Position numbers and translations under genes: made by a program
In this document: in pieces, positions 24,681 to 31,775 of the stretch
Numbering within the stretch: the first letter of the stretch is position 1
Layout of the letters: every line of letters starts with the position of its first letter
Notes under the pieces: generated by a model
Database searches by the model: none
What the model saw: only the letters and a program-made list of their open reading frames with translations
What the model was told of the DNA's origin: nothing
DNA from: Parapedobacter sp964613725
Lineage (GTDB): Bacteria; Bacteroidota; Bacteroidia; Sphingobacteriales; Sphingobacteriaceae
Length of the DNA stretch: 32,406 nucleotides
NCBI GenBank assembly: GCA_964613725.1
Contig: CAZTJY010000027.1
Span: forward strand, 1-32,406
Reading direction: 5' to 3'

Positions 24681-24699
24681 TTAATAAATGGCTGCCTAA

Positions 24700-25203
24700 A
24701 TGGAAATCATAATAACACGCGTTCAAGAATTGCTAGCTACCGAATTTGGCGGGGAAGCCGTGATTGCAGTTGAAGATGCCGGCCTTCAACCTGCACTCGT
24801 GATACACCGTGAAGAATTGGCAGCTGTCTGTTTGTTTCTCCGGGATCACGAGGAAACCTATTTCGACTTCCTTTCTTGTATCAGTGCAGTTGATAATGGA
24901 ACGGAAAGCGGTTCGTTTTCTGTGGTGTATCACCTGGCCTCCATACCGTACCGGCATCAGCTCACGTTAAAAGTGACCCTCGAAAACGACAGGGGATTAG
25001 ATAACTTACCGGTTGTGCCTACGGTGACCAACGTTTGGCGTACGGCCGATTGGCACGAACGGGAAGCGTTCGATCTTATGGGGATTTACTTCGACGGCCA
25101 TCCGGATTTGAGGCGAATACTGCTGCCGGAAGACTGGGAAGGGTATCCCTTACGTAAAGATTACGAAGAAGCGGAGACATATCATGGCATTGCAATTAAG
25201 TGA
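24700..25203 (+). CDS. nuoC: NADH-quinone oxidoreductase subunit C
   Basis: A 167-residue subunit of the peripheral arm of complex I. The family signature ends the protein: TNVWRTADWHEREAFDLMGI, YFDGHPDLRRILLPEDWEG, then YPLRKDYEE. The N-terminus is variable, as usual. Length is that of free-standing NuoC, not the NuoCD fusion. It overlaps nuoD by 20 bases. No nuoA, nuoB, nuoE-N gene lies in the window; upstream is pdxH. Confidence 0.92.
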   Translation: MEIIITRVQELLATEFGGEAVIAVEDAGLQPALVIHREELAAVCLFLRDHEETYFDFLSCISAVDNGTESGSFSVVYHLASIPYRHQLTLKVTLENDRGLDNLPVVPTVTNVWRTADWHEREAFDLMGIYFDGHPDLRRILLPEDWEGYPLRKDYEEAETYHGIAIK

Positions 25204-26395
25204 CGCACCACCTTATCAGGAAGCACAACGGGCGCATGAAGCGCGGCTGGCCGCTATCGGTGCGGAAGAGATGGTCATCAATATGGGGCCGCAGCATCCA
25301 TCAACGCATGGGGTGCTACGACTCCAGTTGATTACCGACGGCGAAATCGTCAAAGAGGTCATCCCGCATGTCGGCTACCTGCACCGTTGTTTCGAAAAAC
25401 ATGCGGAATCTATGAATTACGGGAAGACTATCCCGTTTACCGATCGGATGGACTACCTGGCATCGATGAACAACAGTCACGCATTCGTGATGGGGGTAGA
25501 ACGTATGTTGGGGATTGACCAGAAAATCCCAAAACGGATAGAATACATCCGGGTGTTAGTGTGTGAGCTCAACCGAATCGCTTCGCATCTCATCGCTATT
25601 GGTACATACGGCATCGATATTGGTGCATTTACGCCATTTATGTGGTGTTTCCGCGACCGCGAGCATATCATGAATATGTTGGAGTGGGCTTCTGGATCGC
25701 GGATGCTTTATAATTATATCTGGATAGGAGGGTTGTTCTATGACCTGCCTGTCGGTTTCGAGGAACGGTGTAGTGAGTTCATACGGTACTTCAAACCCAA
25801 GCTGCACGAACTCAATGAGTTGCTTACGGCCAACCAAATTTTTATATCGCGAACGGCGAACATTGGGCCGCTACCGGCCGATGTTGCTATTAACTACGGT
25901 TGCTCCGGACCGATGCTGCGTGCTTCGGGAATTAAATGGGATTTGCGTCGGGTTGATGAATATTCGGTATACCCCGAATTGGAGTTTGACATTCCGACGG
26001 GGAAAGGAGAAATGGGGCGTATCGGAGATTGTTGGGACCGGTTCAAGGTACGGGTGGATGAAATCAAAGAATCCGTACGGATTATCGAACAATGTTTGGA
26101 GCGGCTGGCTGGAGCGTTGAAACGTACCGTCGATTTTGATCCCAGAGCATTAGTGCCCAAAAAAGTAAATCTTAAAACACAGGATTATTATGTACGGGCA
26201 GAGAACCCTAAAGGTGAGCTGGGTTTCTACTTTGTGACGCAAGATAAAACGGACATTCCTAAACGGGTAAAAGCACGGGGGCCAAGCTTCCACAACCTAT
26301 CCGTACTCCCAGAGTTGGCCAAAGGTGTCTTGATTGCTGACCTTGTTGCGATCCTTGGATCTATCGATATCGTACTAGGCGAGGTGGATCGGTAG
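25184..26395 (+). CDS. nuoD: NADH-quinone oxidoreductase subunit D
   Basis: A 403-residue complex I subunit at the quinone-binding cavity. Seen: VINMGPQHPSTHGVLRLQL (with the conserved His pair), VGYLHRCFEKHAE, TDRMDYLASMNNSHAF, ELNRIASHLIAIGTYGIDIG, NYGCSGPMLRASG and RAENPKGELGFYFV, with the terminus DIVLGEVDR. Complete and typical. The start lies 20 bases inside the end of nuoC. The gene ends its transcription unit: 425 non-coding bases follow with other genes on the minus strand. The remaining nuo genes must be elsewhere. Confidence 0.94.
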   Translation: MALQLSDAPPYQEAQRAHEARLAAIGAEEMVINMGPQHPSTHGVLRLQLITDGEIVKEVIPHVGYLHRCFEKHAESMNYGKTIPFTDRMDYLASMNNSHAFVMGVERMLGIDQKIPKRIEYIRVLVCELNRIASHLIAIGTYGIDIGAFTPFMWCFRDREHIMNMLEWASGSRMLYNYIWIGGLFYDLPVGFEERCSEFIRYFKPKLHELNELLTANQIFISRTANIGPLPADVAINYGCSGPMLRASGIKWDLRRVDEYSVYPELEFDIPTGKGEMGRIGDCWDRFKVRVDEIKESVRIIEQCLERLAGALKRTVDFDPRALVPKKVNLKTQDYYVRAENPKGELGFYFVTQDKTDIPKRVKARGPSFHNLSVLPELAKGVLIADLVAILGSIDIVLGEVDR

Positions 26396-26474
26396 CTATT
26401 TCTCATGGTTAACTTATTGTTATGTTGATGTTTAATGTCCAATTACTTGGCGTGAAAAAATAAATAAAATAAAA

Positions 26475-26505
26475 TTTGAAAAGCTGCAAATAATCGTTAC
26501 CTTTG
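26475..26505 (+). promoter_or_regulatory. Orphan promoter downstream of nuoD
   Basis: TTTG at 26475-26478, 19 bases, TACCTTTG at 26498-26505, as good as the rpsU promoter. No protein gene follows on the plus strand before a terminator, so it should drive the candidate small RNA at 26511-26579. Confidence 0.65.
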
Positions 26506-26511
26506 CAGCTT
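26481..26511. repeat. Perfect inverted repeat over the orphan promoter
   Basis: AAGCTGCAAA (26481-26490) and TTTGCAGCTT (26502-26511) are perfect 10-base arms with an 11-base gap, so their centres are two helical turns apart. The right arm includes the end of the -7 box. The layout suits a repressor operator. Confidence 0.65.
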
Positions 26512-26579
26512 CATAATTTAGGTTTATAATTGGTTAGTAAAGGTTTCCATTCTCCCCGTTTGGAAACCTTTCTTTTTGT
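26511..26579 (+). ncRNA. Candidate small RNA between nuoD and the beta-barrel gene
   Basis: Predicted transcript of about 65-70 bases from the promoter at 26475-26505 to the terminator hairpin at 26539-26571 and its T tract. The first 28 bases are AU-rich and single-stranded in appearance. The hairpin loop TTCTCCCCGTT holds a C-rich CUCCCC that could pair with G-rich targets. There is no ATG in the transcript. It is inferred from promoter plus terminator only; no RNA family is recognised. Confidence 0.5.
26539..26579 (+). terminator. Rho-independent terminator of the candidate small RNA
   Basis: AAAGGTTTCCA (26539-26549) pairs perfectly with TGGAAACCTTT (26561-26571) around an 11-base loop, followed by CTTTTTGTG. 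It would also stop read-through from nuoD. Confidence 0.8.
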
Positions 26580-26753
26580 GTCAATGTCCTGATGCCCTGT
26601 AGTCCCTTATTATACGACTGTAAGTACTTGTCCAATGAATATATATGGGTTTAGAGGCACAACTGTTACGTAACAGATGCATAAAAAGTGGATATGCGGT
26701 ATAGGTGCAGCGTCGGGCAAGGTGGTCGTTAAGGGAGCGGAATAGTTAGTTGT
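26580..26753. other. Non-coding stretch with internal inverted repeats
   Basis: No protein gene. It contains an 8-base inverted repeat, GCACAACT (26657-26664) with AGTTGTGC (26748-26755), enclosing smaller hairpins: CTGTT-ACGT-AACAG (26663-26676, a perfect 14-base palindrome) and GCATA/TATGC (26679-26683 with 26693-26697). The outer and first inner arm overlap by two bases. It runs directly into the two-way terminator. Confidence 0.4.
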
Positions 26754-26796
26754 GCAAAAAAAACGCTTTGGCCATGGCCAAAGCGTTTTTTTTTGC
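26754..26796. terminator. Two-way terminator
   Basis: A perfect palindrome around CCATGG: 8 A, then CGCTTTGGCC, mirrored as GGCCAAAGCG and 9 T. It can stop transcription from both sides, mainly that of the beta-barrel gene on the minus strand, whose stop is at 26821. Confidence 0.85.
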
Positions 26797-26820
26797 ATTA
26801 GTTGATTAATCTGCTATTGC

Positions 26821-27420
26821 TTAGAAATAGAATTGGATACCAATCCTAGGAGCTAATGAGTTGGCGTTCAGACCGAACGAATTCGTTGAGTTGTTGTCTG
26901 CGTCTCCTTCTGGTTTGAAAGTAGTGTTCTGGTAATACAGACCTCTTACGGAAAATTCGATGCCGATTTTCTCAGTAGGGAAATAGGCAAAACCAGGGGC
27001 CAACTCAACACCGTAGCGTTCTGTGTTGCCTATTTTATCGTCACCGTCCTTGGCAGATCCCCAACCCATTGGAACTGAAACCTGGCCGAAGAATTTGAAA
27101 TCACCATCGCCTTTATAAAGGCGTGCAAATGGAGTTACACTAAATACGTTAAGTTTGTCTCCGCCAACAATTGCCGCCGCGGCGGCTGTGTTCTCTTCAT
27201 AAGAATAACCAATGCCGGTTCCGACTGCGAAATTGTCACTGACAAAGAAGCCCACGGTAGGTTGGATGCCCAATGAATGACCTTCTGTATCTGCGTCCTT
27301 TACTTTGGAGTAGTCATACGATACATTTCCACCGAGAATGGTCTTTCCTTTTTCGGTTTGTGCGTTAGCTGCGAACGTTACTGCTACTGCTGCTGTTAAA
27401 GTTAAAAATAATTTTTTCAT
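26821..27420 (-). CDS. Small outer-membrane beta-barrel protein
   Basis: A 199-residue protein with a signal peptide (MKKLFLTLTAAVAVTFAANA-Q) and a regular pattern of amphipathic strands: GGNVSYDYSKV, LGIQPTVGFFVSDNFAVGTG, FSVTPFARLY, FGQVSVPMGWG, RYGVELAPGFAYFP and IGIEFSVRGLYYQ. It ends with PRIGIQFYF, whose terminal aromatic residue is the outer-membrane sorting signal. It resembles 8-stranded barrels of the OmpA/OmpW-like superfamily (OMP beta-brl). Specific function unknown. It has its own terminator at 26754-26796. Confidence 0.88.
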   Translation of the reverse strand: MKKLFLTLTAAVAVTFAANAQTEKGKTILGGNVSYDYSKVKDADTEGHSLGIQPTVGFFVSDNFAVGTGIGYSYEENTAAAAAIVGGDKLNVFSVTPFARLYKGDGDFKFFGQVSVPMGWGSAKDGDDKIGNTERYGVELAPGFAYFPTEKIGIEFSVRGLYYQNTTFKPEGDADNNSTNSFGLNANSLAPRIGIQFYF

Positions 27421-27698
27421 GATGTTATTAAGTATTAAGTTAAACCATTATCATCTAGCCCGATTTTATTTGAACTATTTGACCTTTGAAGTCAGTTGTG
27501 CAATACAAATGCCAAAGTTTGTCACGAAATGGTCCGTTTTGTCATCCTGGTGTCGCTTTTGATGGCCGGCTTAGCGAATCGCCAGTTTGCTTCTTCTGAG
27601 CTTATTGGGCAAAAATTAAACTTTCACGCTTGTAATCTATATTTTTTTAACTCGCAAGGATATATTGTGCCGCACTGTCAGATTTAGGATTGACTTTT

Positions 27699-27713
27699 TG
27701 ACATTAAATGTCA
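27699..27713. repeat. 15-base palindrome
   Basis: TGACATT-A-AATGTCA is a perfect palindrome around one base, 279 bases upstream of the beta-barrel gene and just beyond the dnaJ terminator. A TGTCAG lies at 27676-27681 nearby. It looks like an operator half-site pair, but no regulator is known from the window. Confidence 0.45.
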
Positions 27714-27730
27714 GTTACAATAATCCAAAC

Positions 27731-27759
27731 AAAAAAGCTAAGCAAGGTGATGCTTAGCT
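27731..27759 (-). terminator. Rho-independent terminator of grpE-dnaJ
   Basis: On the minus strand AGCTAAGCA (27759-27751) pairs with TGCTTAGCT (27744-27736) around a 6-base loop and is followed by a T tract (27735-27731). It lies 29 bases after the dnaJ stop. Confidence 0.8.
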
Positions 27760-27788
27760 CAATAGCATTAAAAGGAGTAATTCCCTGA

Positions 27789-28937
27789 TTATTCGAAGTA
27801 CTCTTTTATTCGTTCGAAAAAGGTTTTTTCATTCCTGCCGGGCTGGGGTTTAAAATTCGGCGAACTGCGTAGACGCTCTAAAAGTTCTTTTTCTTCTGAT
27901 GACACTGCTTTAGGCGTCCACACGTTCACGTAGACCAATTGGTCGCCCTTATGGTATGAATTTACTTCGGGTACACCCTTTCCTTTCAGACGCAATATTT
28001 TGCCGCCCTGTGTGCCGGACTCGATTTTGATTTTTGCTTTGCCATCGATGGTTGGGATCTCCGCGGTCGTACCTAACGCCGCGTCCACGAAATTGATATA
28101 CAGGTCGTAAATCACGTTGGTTCCGTCGCGCTTCAGGGTTTCGTGGGGAAGCTCTTCGATAAGAATGATAAGGTCACCAGGTATGCCCCCGCGCGGAGCG
28201 GCATTGCCTTTTCCACTCATCGACAGTTGCATGCCTTCGCTTACGCCTGCGGGAATGTTGATGCTAATGGTCTCTTCGCCACGCATCAAGCCGTCGCCAT
28301 GGCAAGCCGTGCATTTGGCTGATATTTCCACACCTTCGCCATTACAAGTCGGGCAAGTGCTGGTGGTCTGCATTTGCCCCAGGATGGTATTGGTAACACG
28401 CCGTACAGCCCCGGTGCCCCCACAAGTGCGGCACGTGTTGAATGACGATTTATCCTTTGCCCCCGTGCCATCGCAAGTGGAACAAACTACTTTCTTATTG
28501 ACCTTGATTTTCTTTTCCGCTCCTTTGGCAATCTCGCTAAGTGTAAGTTTCACCTTAATGCGAAGATTCGACCCCTTTGCCACACGGCGACCACTGCGTT
28601 GCCCGCCTCCGCCAAAAAAACTTTCGAAGGGGCTGCCGCCACCGCCGAATATATCACCGAACTGGCTGAATATGTCCTCCATGTTCATGCCGCCGCCGCC
28701 GAACCCGCCGGACGCGCCACCTGCATGGCCAAATTGATCGTAGCGCTGCCGTTTCTCGGCATTGCTCAACACTTCATAGGCTTCAGCTGCCTCCTTGAAC
28801 TTTTCCTCTGCCTCTTTATTGTCCGGATTCTTGTCGGGATGGTATTTGATCGCCAATTTTCGATAAGCCGACTTGATTTCGGCTTGGTCGGCATTGCGTG
28901 AAATACCCAGTATGTCGTAATAGTCTCGTTTTGCCAT
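27789..28937 (-). CDS. dnaJ: Chaperone protein DnaJ
   Basis: A 382-residue type I J-protein that stimulates DnaK ATPase and delivers substrates. The J domain has His-Pro-Asp at 33-35 (KYHPDKNPDN). A Gly/Phe-rich region follows at about 70-117 (GGASGGFGGGGMNMEDIFSQ). The zinc domain has four CxxCxGxG motifs starting at Cys152, 169, 195 and 209. The C-terminal substrate domains run to KTFFERIKEYFE. All regions are complete. It starts 12 bases after grpE and ends at the terminator 27731-27759. Confidence 0.97.
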   Translation of the reverse strand: MAKRDYYDILGISRNADQAEIKSAYRKLAIKYHPDKNPDNKEAEEKFKEAAEAYEVLSNAEKRQRYDQFGHAGGASGGFGGGGMNMEDIFSQFGDIFGGGGSPFESFFGGGGQRSGRRVAKGSNLRIKVKLTLSEIAKGAEKKIKVNKKVVCSTCDGTGAKDKSSFNTCRTCGGTGAVRRVTNTILGQMQTTSTCPTCNGEGVEISAKCTACHGDGLMRGEETISINIPAGVSEGMQLSMSGKGNAAPRGGIPGDLIILIEELPHETLKRDGTNVIYDLYINFVDAALGTTAEIPTIDGKAKIKIESGTQGGKILRLKGKGVPEVNSYHKGDQLVYVNVWTPKAVSSEEKELLERLRSSPNFKPQPGRNEKTFFERIKEYFE

Positions 28938-28949
28938 GCTACTTATCCG

Positions 28950-29537
28950 TTAACTTCCAACGACAACCTTGGCGTGACGCAGCACCTTATCGTGTAAGAA
29001 ATAGCCTTTCTCAATCTCGTCAATCACTTTGCCTTTGAGGTCATCACTTGGAGCCGGAACATTGGTGATGGCTTCATGCAGGTCGGCGTCAAAAGGCTTT
29101 CCGATGGATTCCATCTCTTTCAGTCCTTGGCTGGTTAAGGTGTTTTTCAATTTTTGGGTGACCAATGAAACGCCTTCCTGTATGGGTGCCACTTCGGTAG
29201 CCGTTTCGAAAGCTTTCAGTGCCCGATCCAAGTCGTCCAATACGGGTAGCAGATTGGCAATGACTTCTTTGCCTGCGGATTGCATGAGCTCGATACGCTC
29301 TTTTGCCACCCTCCGTTTATAATTGTCAAACTCGGCATATAGGCGTAGGTATTTATCGTTTGCCGTTTCCAGTTCTGCAAGTAGTTGGTCCGTAGCCTTT
29401 TGTCCATCAGTCGCCGATTCTTTTTCGGTTGATGGGGCGTCTGTTTTGAGCGTTTCTTGTTCGGGTGCCTCTTGGTTCCCCATGGTATCTTCGTTATCGT
29501 GGTGTTGTTTTTTCGTATTTCTTGCCATAGCTGTCAT
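28950..29537 (-). CDS. grpE: Nucleotide exchange factor GrpE
   Basis: A 195-residue cochaperone that releases ADP from DnaK. A disordered acidic N-terminus (about 1-55) leads to the long dimer helix (TDQLLAELETANDKYLRLYA), then EFDNYKRRVAKERIELM, LLPVLDDLDRAL and GVSLVTQKLKNTL. The C-terminal beta domain has HEAITNVPAPSDDLKG and GYFLHDKVLRHAKVVVG, all standard. Starts at 29537 or 29528 are both possible. It is followed after 12 bases by dnaJ. dnaK is not in the window. A long hairpin lies in its leader (29554-29609), and no CIRCE element was found. Confidence 0.95.
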   Translation of the reverse strand: MTAMARNTKKQHHDNEDTMGNQEAPEQETLKTDAPSTEKESATDGQKATDQLLAELETANDKYLRLYAEFDNYKRRVAKERIELMQSAGKEVIANLLPVLDDLDRALKAFETATEVAPIQEGVSLVTQKLKNTLTSQGLKEMESIGKPFDADLHEAITNVPAPSDDLKGKVIDEIEKGYFLHDKVLRHAKVVVGS

Positions 29538-29553
29538 CAAATCAGATTGTCAA

Positions 29554-29609
29554 CTGTCGCTGGTAACCGCAATTTCGCTGCCAGCAGCGAAATCCGGTCA
29601 CGCTGTCAG
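29554..29609. repeat. Long imperfect inverted repeat upstream of grpE
   Basis: The core ATTTCGCTGC (29572-29581) and GCAGCGAAAT (29584-29593) is perfect with a 2-base centre. Outward the arms continue imperfectly (GGTAACCG with CGGTCACG, then CTGTCGC with GCTGTCAG) to about 27 bases each. No T tract follows, so a terminator after the FtsE-type gene is doubtful. It may be a leader structure of grpE. Confidence 0.6.
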
Positions 29610-29672
29610 TATCTCGCATCCAAACACGTGCAAAGTGTCGTGTTCGGATGTATGTTTGTCGTAAGTGCTGGT

Positions 29673-30353
29673 TTATATTGACACATTGTCTTGCAGCATG
29701 CTGTCAGCGGTTTTGATGATGCGCGAAGGCATATTTCGGATAATTTGATAATCGTGTGTGGCCATGAGGATGGAGGTGCCCCCCCGGCTGATTTCTTTTA
29801 ATAACAAAACAATTTCTTCCGAGGTTTCGGGGTCCAGGTTCCCAGTGGGCTCATCGGCCAAGATGATTTCAGGGTTATTTAGCAACGCACGGGCAATAAC
29901 CACCCGTTGCTGTTCACCGCCGGACAGTTCGTGGGGCATTTTTTTTAGTTTGGACCGGAGGCCGACTTTCTCGAGGACGTCCAGCATTCGGTTATTGATC
30001 AGGTTTTTGTCTTTCCATCCCGTAGCCCGCAAGGCAAAGGCCAAATTCTTTTCCACCGTCCGGTCGGTAAGTAAATGGAAATCCTGGAAGACAATCCCCA
30101 ACTTACGTCGTAAAAACGGCACCTCACGCTCGCTGAGTTTTTTCAAATCGAATCCGGCGACCATTCCTTCACCGCTGGCAATATGCAAGTCGCCATAGAT
30201 GATTTTGAGGAGGCTGCTCTTGCCACTGCCCGTTTGCCCGATAAGGAAGACAAATTCGCCTTTATCGATGGTCAGGTTTACGTTAGCGAGTACAAGATGC
30301 TTGGGTTGGTAGATATCAACATTTTTTAGTGTGATTACCGTGTCGCCGATCAT
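29673..30353 (-). CDS. ftsE: FtsE-like ABC transporter ATP-binding protein
   Basis: A 226-residue ABC ATPase. Walker A is GQTGSGKSSLLK, the Q-loop lies in GIVFQDFHLLTDRTVEKNLAF, the signature is LSGGEQQRVVIARALL, Walker B is IILADEPTGNLDPET and the H-loop is ILMATHDYQII. Length, the LLTDRTVEKNLAFAL stretch and the short C-terminus match FtsE, partner of FtsX in septum peptidoglycan hydrolysis control. No ftsX is adjacent, so other LolD/MacB-type roles remain possible. It follows the 67-residue gene by 4 bases. Confidence 0.85.
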   Translation of the reverse strand: MIGDTVITLKNVDIYQPKHLVLANVNLTIDKGEFVFLIGQTGSGKSSLLKIIYGDLHIASGEGMVAGFDLKKLSEREVPFLRRKLGIVFQDFHLLTDRTVEKNLAFALRATGWKDKNLINNRMLDVLEKVGLRSKLKKMPHELSGGEQQRVVIARALLNNPEIILADEPTGNLDPETSEEIVLLLKEISRGGTSILMATHDYQIIRNMPSRIIKTADSMLQDNVSI

Positions 30354-30357
30354 ATAG

Positions 30358-30561
30358 TTATAATTCTAATTTTTTAATTTGTCCGAAAGGCATTTCTTTG
30401 ACAATTTCCATGATGTCTGCCGCTTTTTCACCCAACCCGAGCTTCTCAAGGGATTTGTCCGGCCGGTCTACCCGGAAGTATGCGAGCAACGTAAATGCAT
30501 CGTCGCGTAGCTGGACATAATCCGGTATTTTGGCTACGCCCTTGACTTTAATGACATACAT
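30358..30561 (-). CDS. Conserved 67-residue protein of unknown function
   Basis: A small cytosolic protein: MYVIKVKGVAKIPDYVQLRD, then DAFTLLAYFRVDRPDKSLEK, then helices with GEKAADIMEIVKEMPFGQIKK. It has an alpha/beta look with no cysteines, no signal and no known motif. The ATG at 30561 is chosen over the longer frame to 30654, which would overlap the reductase and read a TTG-less leader. It sits 40 bases after the acyl-CoA reductase gene and 4 bases before ftsE, so all three are likely one operon. I do not recognise the family. Confidence 0.65.
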   Translation of the reverse strand: MYVIKVKGVAKIPDYVQLRDDAFTLLAYFRVDRPDKSLEKLGLGEKAADIMEIVKEMPFGQIKKLEL

Positions 30562-30601
30562 GGTGTACAAAGTTAGCATTATTACGTGAAAGATAAAGGC
30601 T

Positions 30602-31618
30602 TCATCGGTGTGCCGCCAAAAAATCCAGCGTGTTAACGCCGTCGGCATAATCATCTAGAGCGGGTTGCTGGCTTTGCCCAAACGGGACTACTGGAGTAGT
30701 GATGGCCAACGGTTCGTTGCTGACCACACATTGCAATTGTGGGGCGAGTTGGTCCAACCGGTCGATGAGCATTTCGGTAGATTGATACGTTTCGAGGTAC
30801 AGTACGCCGAGAGGCGACGCACTATGCTCGTCGGGCTTGAGTAAAAGGAAGCCGTTGTCGAAATGTTGGTCGCCATTGATGAGGTAGATCGACTTGTTGT
30901 AGTCGTAGTTGTTGGCATATTTATGATGGTTGATAATGTCCGAAAACGGCGCTATGCCCTGGAAGAATACCGAAGGGTCATAGCCTTCGGGCACAAATAG
31001 TTTGGAAACACTGCGGCAACCAAGGCCGAAGAAGTCGAAAATATCATTGCCCAGCAGTCGAATTTCATCCATATTTTCCATGCCAGTTAAGGTGGCGGCA
31101 CTATTGCGGTTTTTGCGTATAATATGCGGCTTGTGACCGAAATAGTAGGAGAAATACCGCGAACTGTTATCGCTTCCAGTAGCGATGACCAAATCAAATT
31201 CGGCCAATCGGTCGGTGACTGTGATTTTTCGAGCAAGACCGGGCTCGATTTCCTGCAGCTTTGTCAGTAGATGCGCGGTCAGTACCGGATCTACCGCTGC
31301 CATCTTCACCCGCACGTTAAAGCCGGCGGCGAGTGCACATAGGATATCGTGGAACCCGACCAATGGGATATTGCCGGCCAGTACCAGTCCGACTGTCTTA
31401 TCGATATCGTCATCGAAAGGGTAAGGAGCAAGCCAATCTTGGAGCTTTTCTTTCGATAAATTAGGAGCGGTAGCTGCCAATGCTCGGCGCGTGTTTACTG
31501 GAGTGAACCATGGGTTATTACGATAGGCCAGTTCAACGACCTGCAGTAGCTCGGGCGCATCCGAAAGCAAATAATCGCCCAGTTTGGTTAAGGCGTCTAT
31601 ACGTTGTTTCTTTGTCAA
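30602..31618 (-). CDS. LuxC-like acyl-CoA reductase
   Basis: A 338-residue member of the LuxC/acyl-CoA reductase family (aldehyde-dehydrogenase fold), which reduces acyl-CoA or acyl-thioesters to aldehydes through a cysteine intermediate. The nucleophile is Cys201 in FFGLGCRSVSKLFVP. LVLAGNIPLVGFHDILCALA and DLVIATGSDNSSRYFSYYF are cofactor-site stretches. HIIRKNRNSAATLTG precedes the Cys. No ATG exists: TTG at 31618 matches the usual family start, while TTG at 31648 gives ten more residues. It is divergent from the ferredoxin gene, a pairing seen in other Bacteroidota. Physiological substrate unknown. Confidence 0.85.
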   Translation of the reverse strand: MTKKQRIDALTKLGDYLLSDAPELLQVVELAYRNNPWFTPVNTRRALAATAPNLSKEKLQDWLAPYPFDDDIDKTVGLVLAGNIPLVGFHDILCALAAGFNVRVKMAAVDPVLTAHLLTKLQEIEPGLARKITVTDRLAEFDLVIATGSDNSSRYFSYYFGHKPHIIRKNRNSAATLTGMENMDEIRLLGNDIFDFFGLGCRSVSKLFVPEGYDPSVFFQGIAPFSDIINHHKYANNYDYNKSIYLINGDQHFDNGFLLLKPDEHSASPLGVLYLETYQSTEMLIDRLDQLAPQLQCVVSNEPLAITTPVVPFGQSQQPALDDYADGVNTLDFLAAHR

Positions 31619-31673
31619 AATGCGAATATTAAGACCGTTTTTACACAAGATTTGTTGTATATTTGCTGCTAAG

Positions 31674-31705
31674 TTTGTTTGGCAACAAAAAGACGACTAA
31701 TTTTG
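31674..31705 (+). promoter_or_regulatory. Promoter of the ferredoxin gene
   Basis: TTTG at 31674-31677, 20 bases, then TAATTTTG at 31698-31705. Leader of about 65 bases before ATG at 31776. A further TAAGTTTG at 31670-31677 overlaps the -33 element. Confidence 0.65.
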
Positions 31706-31775
31706 TAGTGAACTTTTTGATCAAGTTGCAAAAATAGGTTTTTTATTTTATCATATTCGTAAGCGTAAGATATAG

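Larger units (their letters stand above)
27421..27788. other. Intergenic region between the beta-barrel gene and dnaJ
   Basis: About 370 bases, no credible gene. It holds the dnaJ terminator (27731-27759), a 15-base palindrome (27699-27713), and presumably the promoter of the beta-barrel gene, for which no exact -7 match is visible. Confidence 0.5.

Noticed and set aside
28117..28737. Long plus-strand open frame of about 206 residues opposite dnaJ
   Set aside because: It is the antisense shadow of dnaJ, proline/serine-rich and without family features.
29541..29672. CIRCE/HrcA operator upstream of grpE
   Set aside because: The inverted repeat there does not match TTAGCACTC-N9-GAGTGCTAA.
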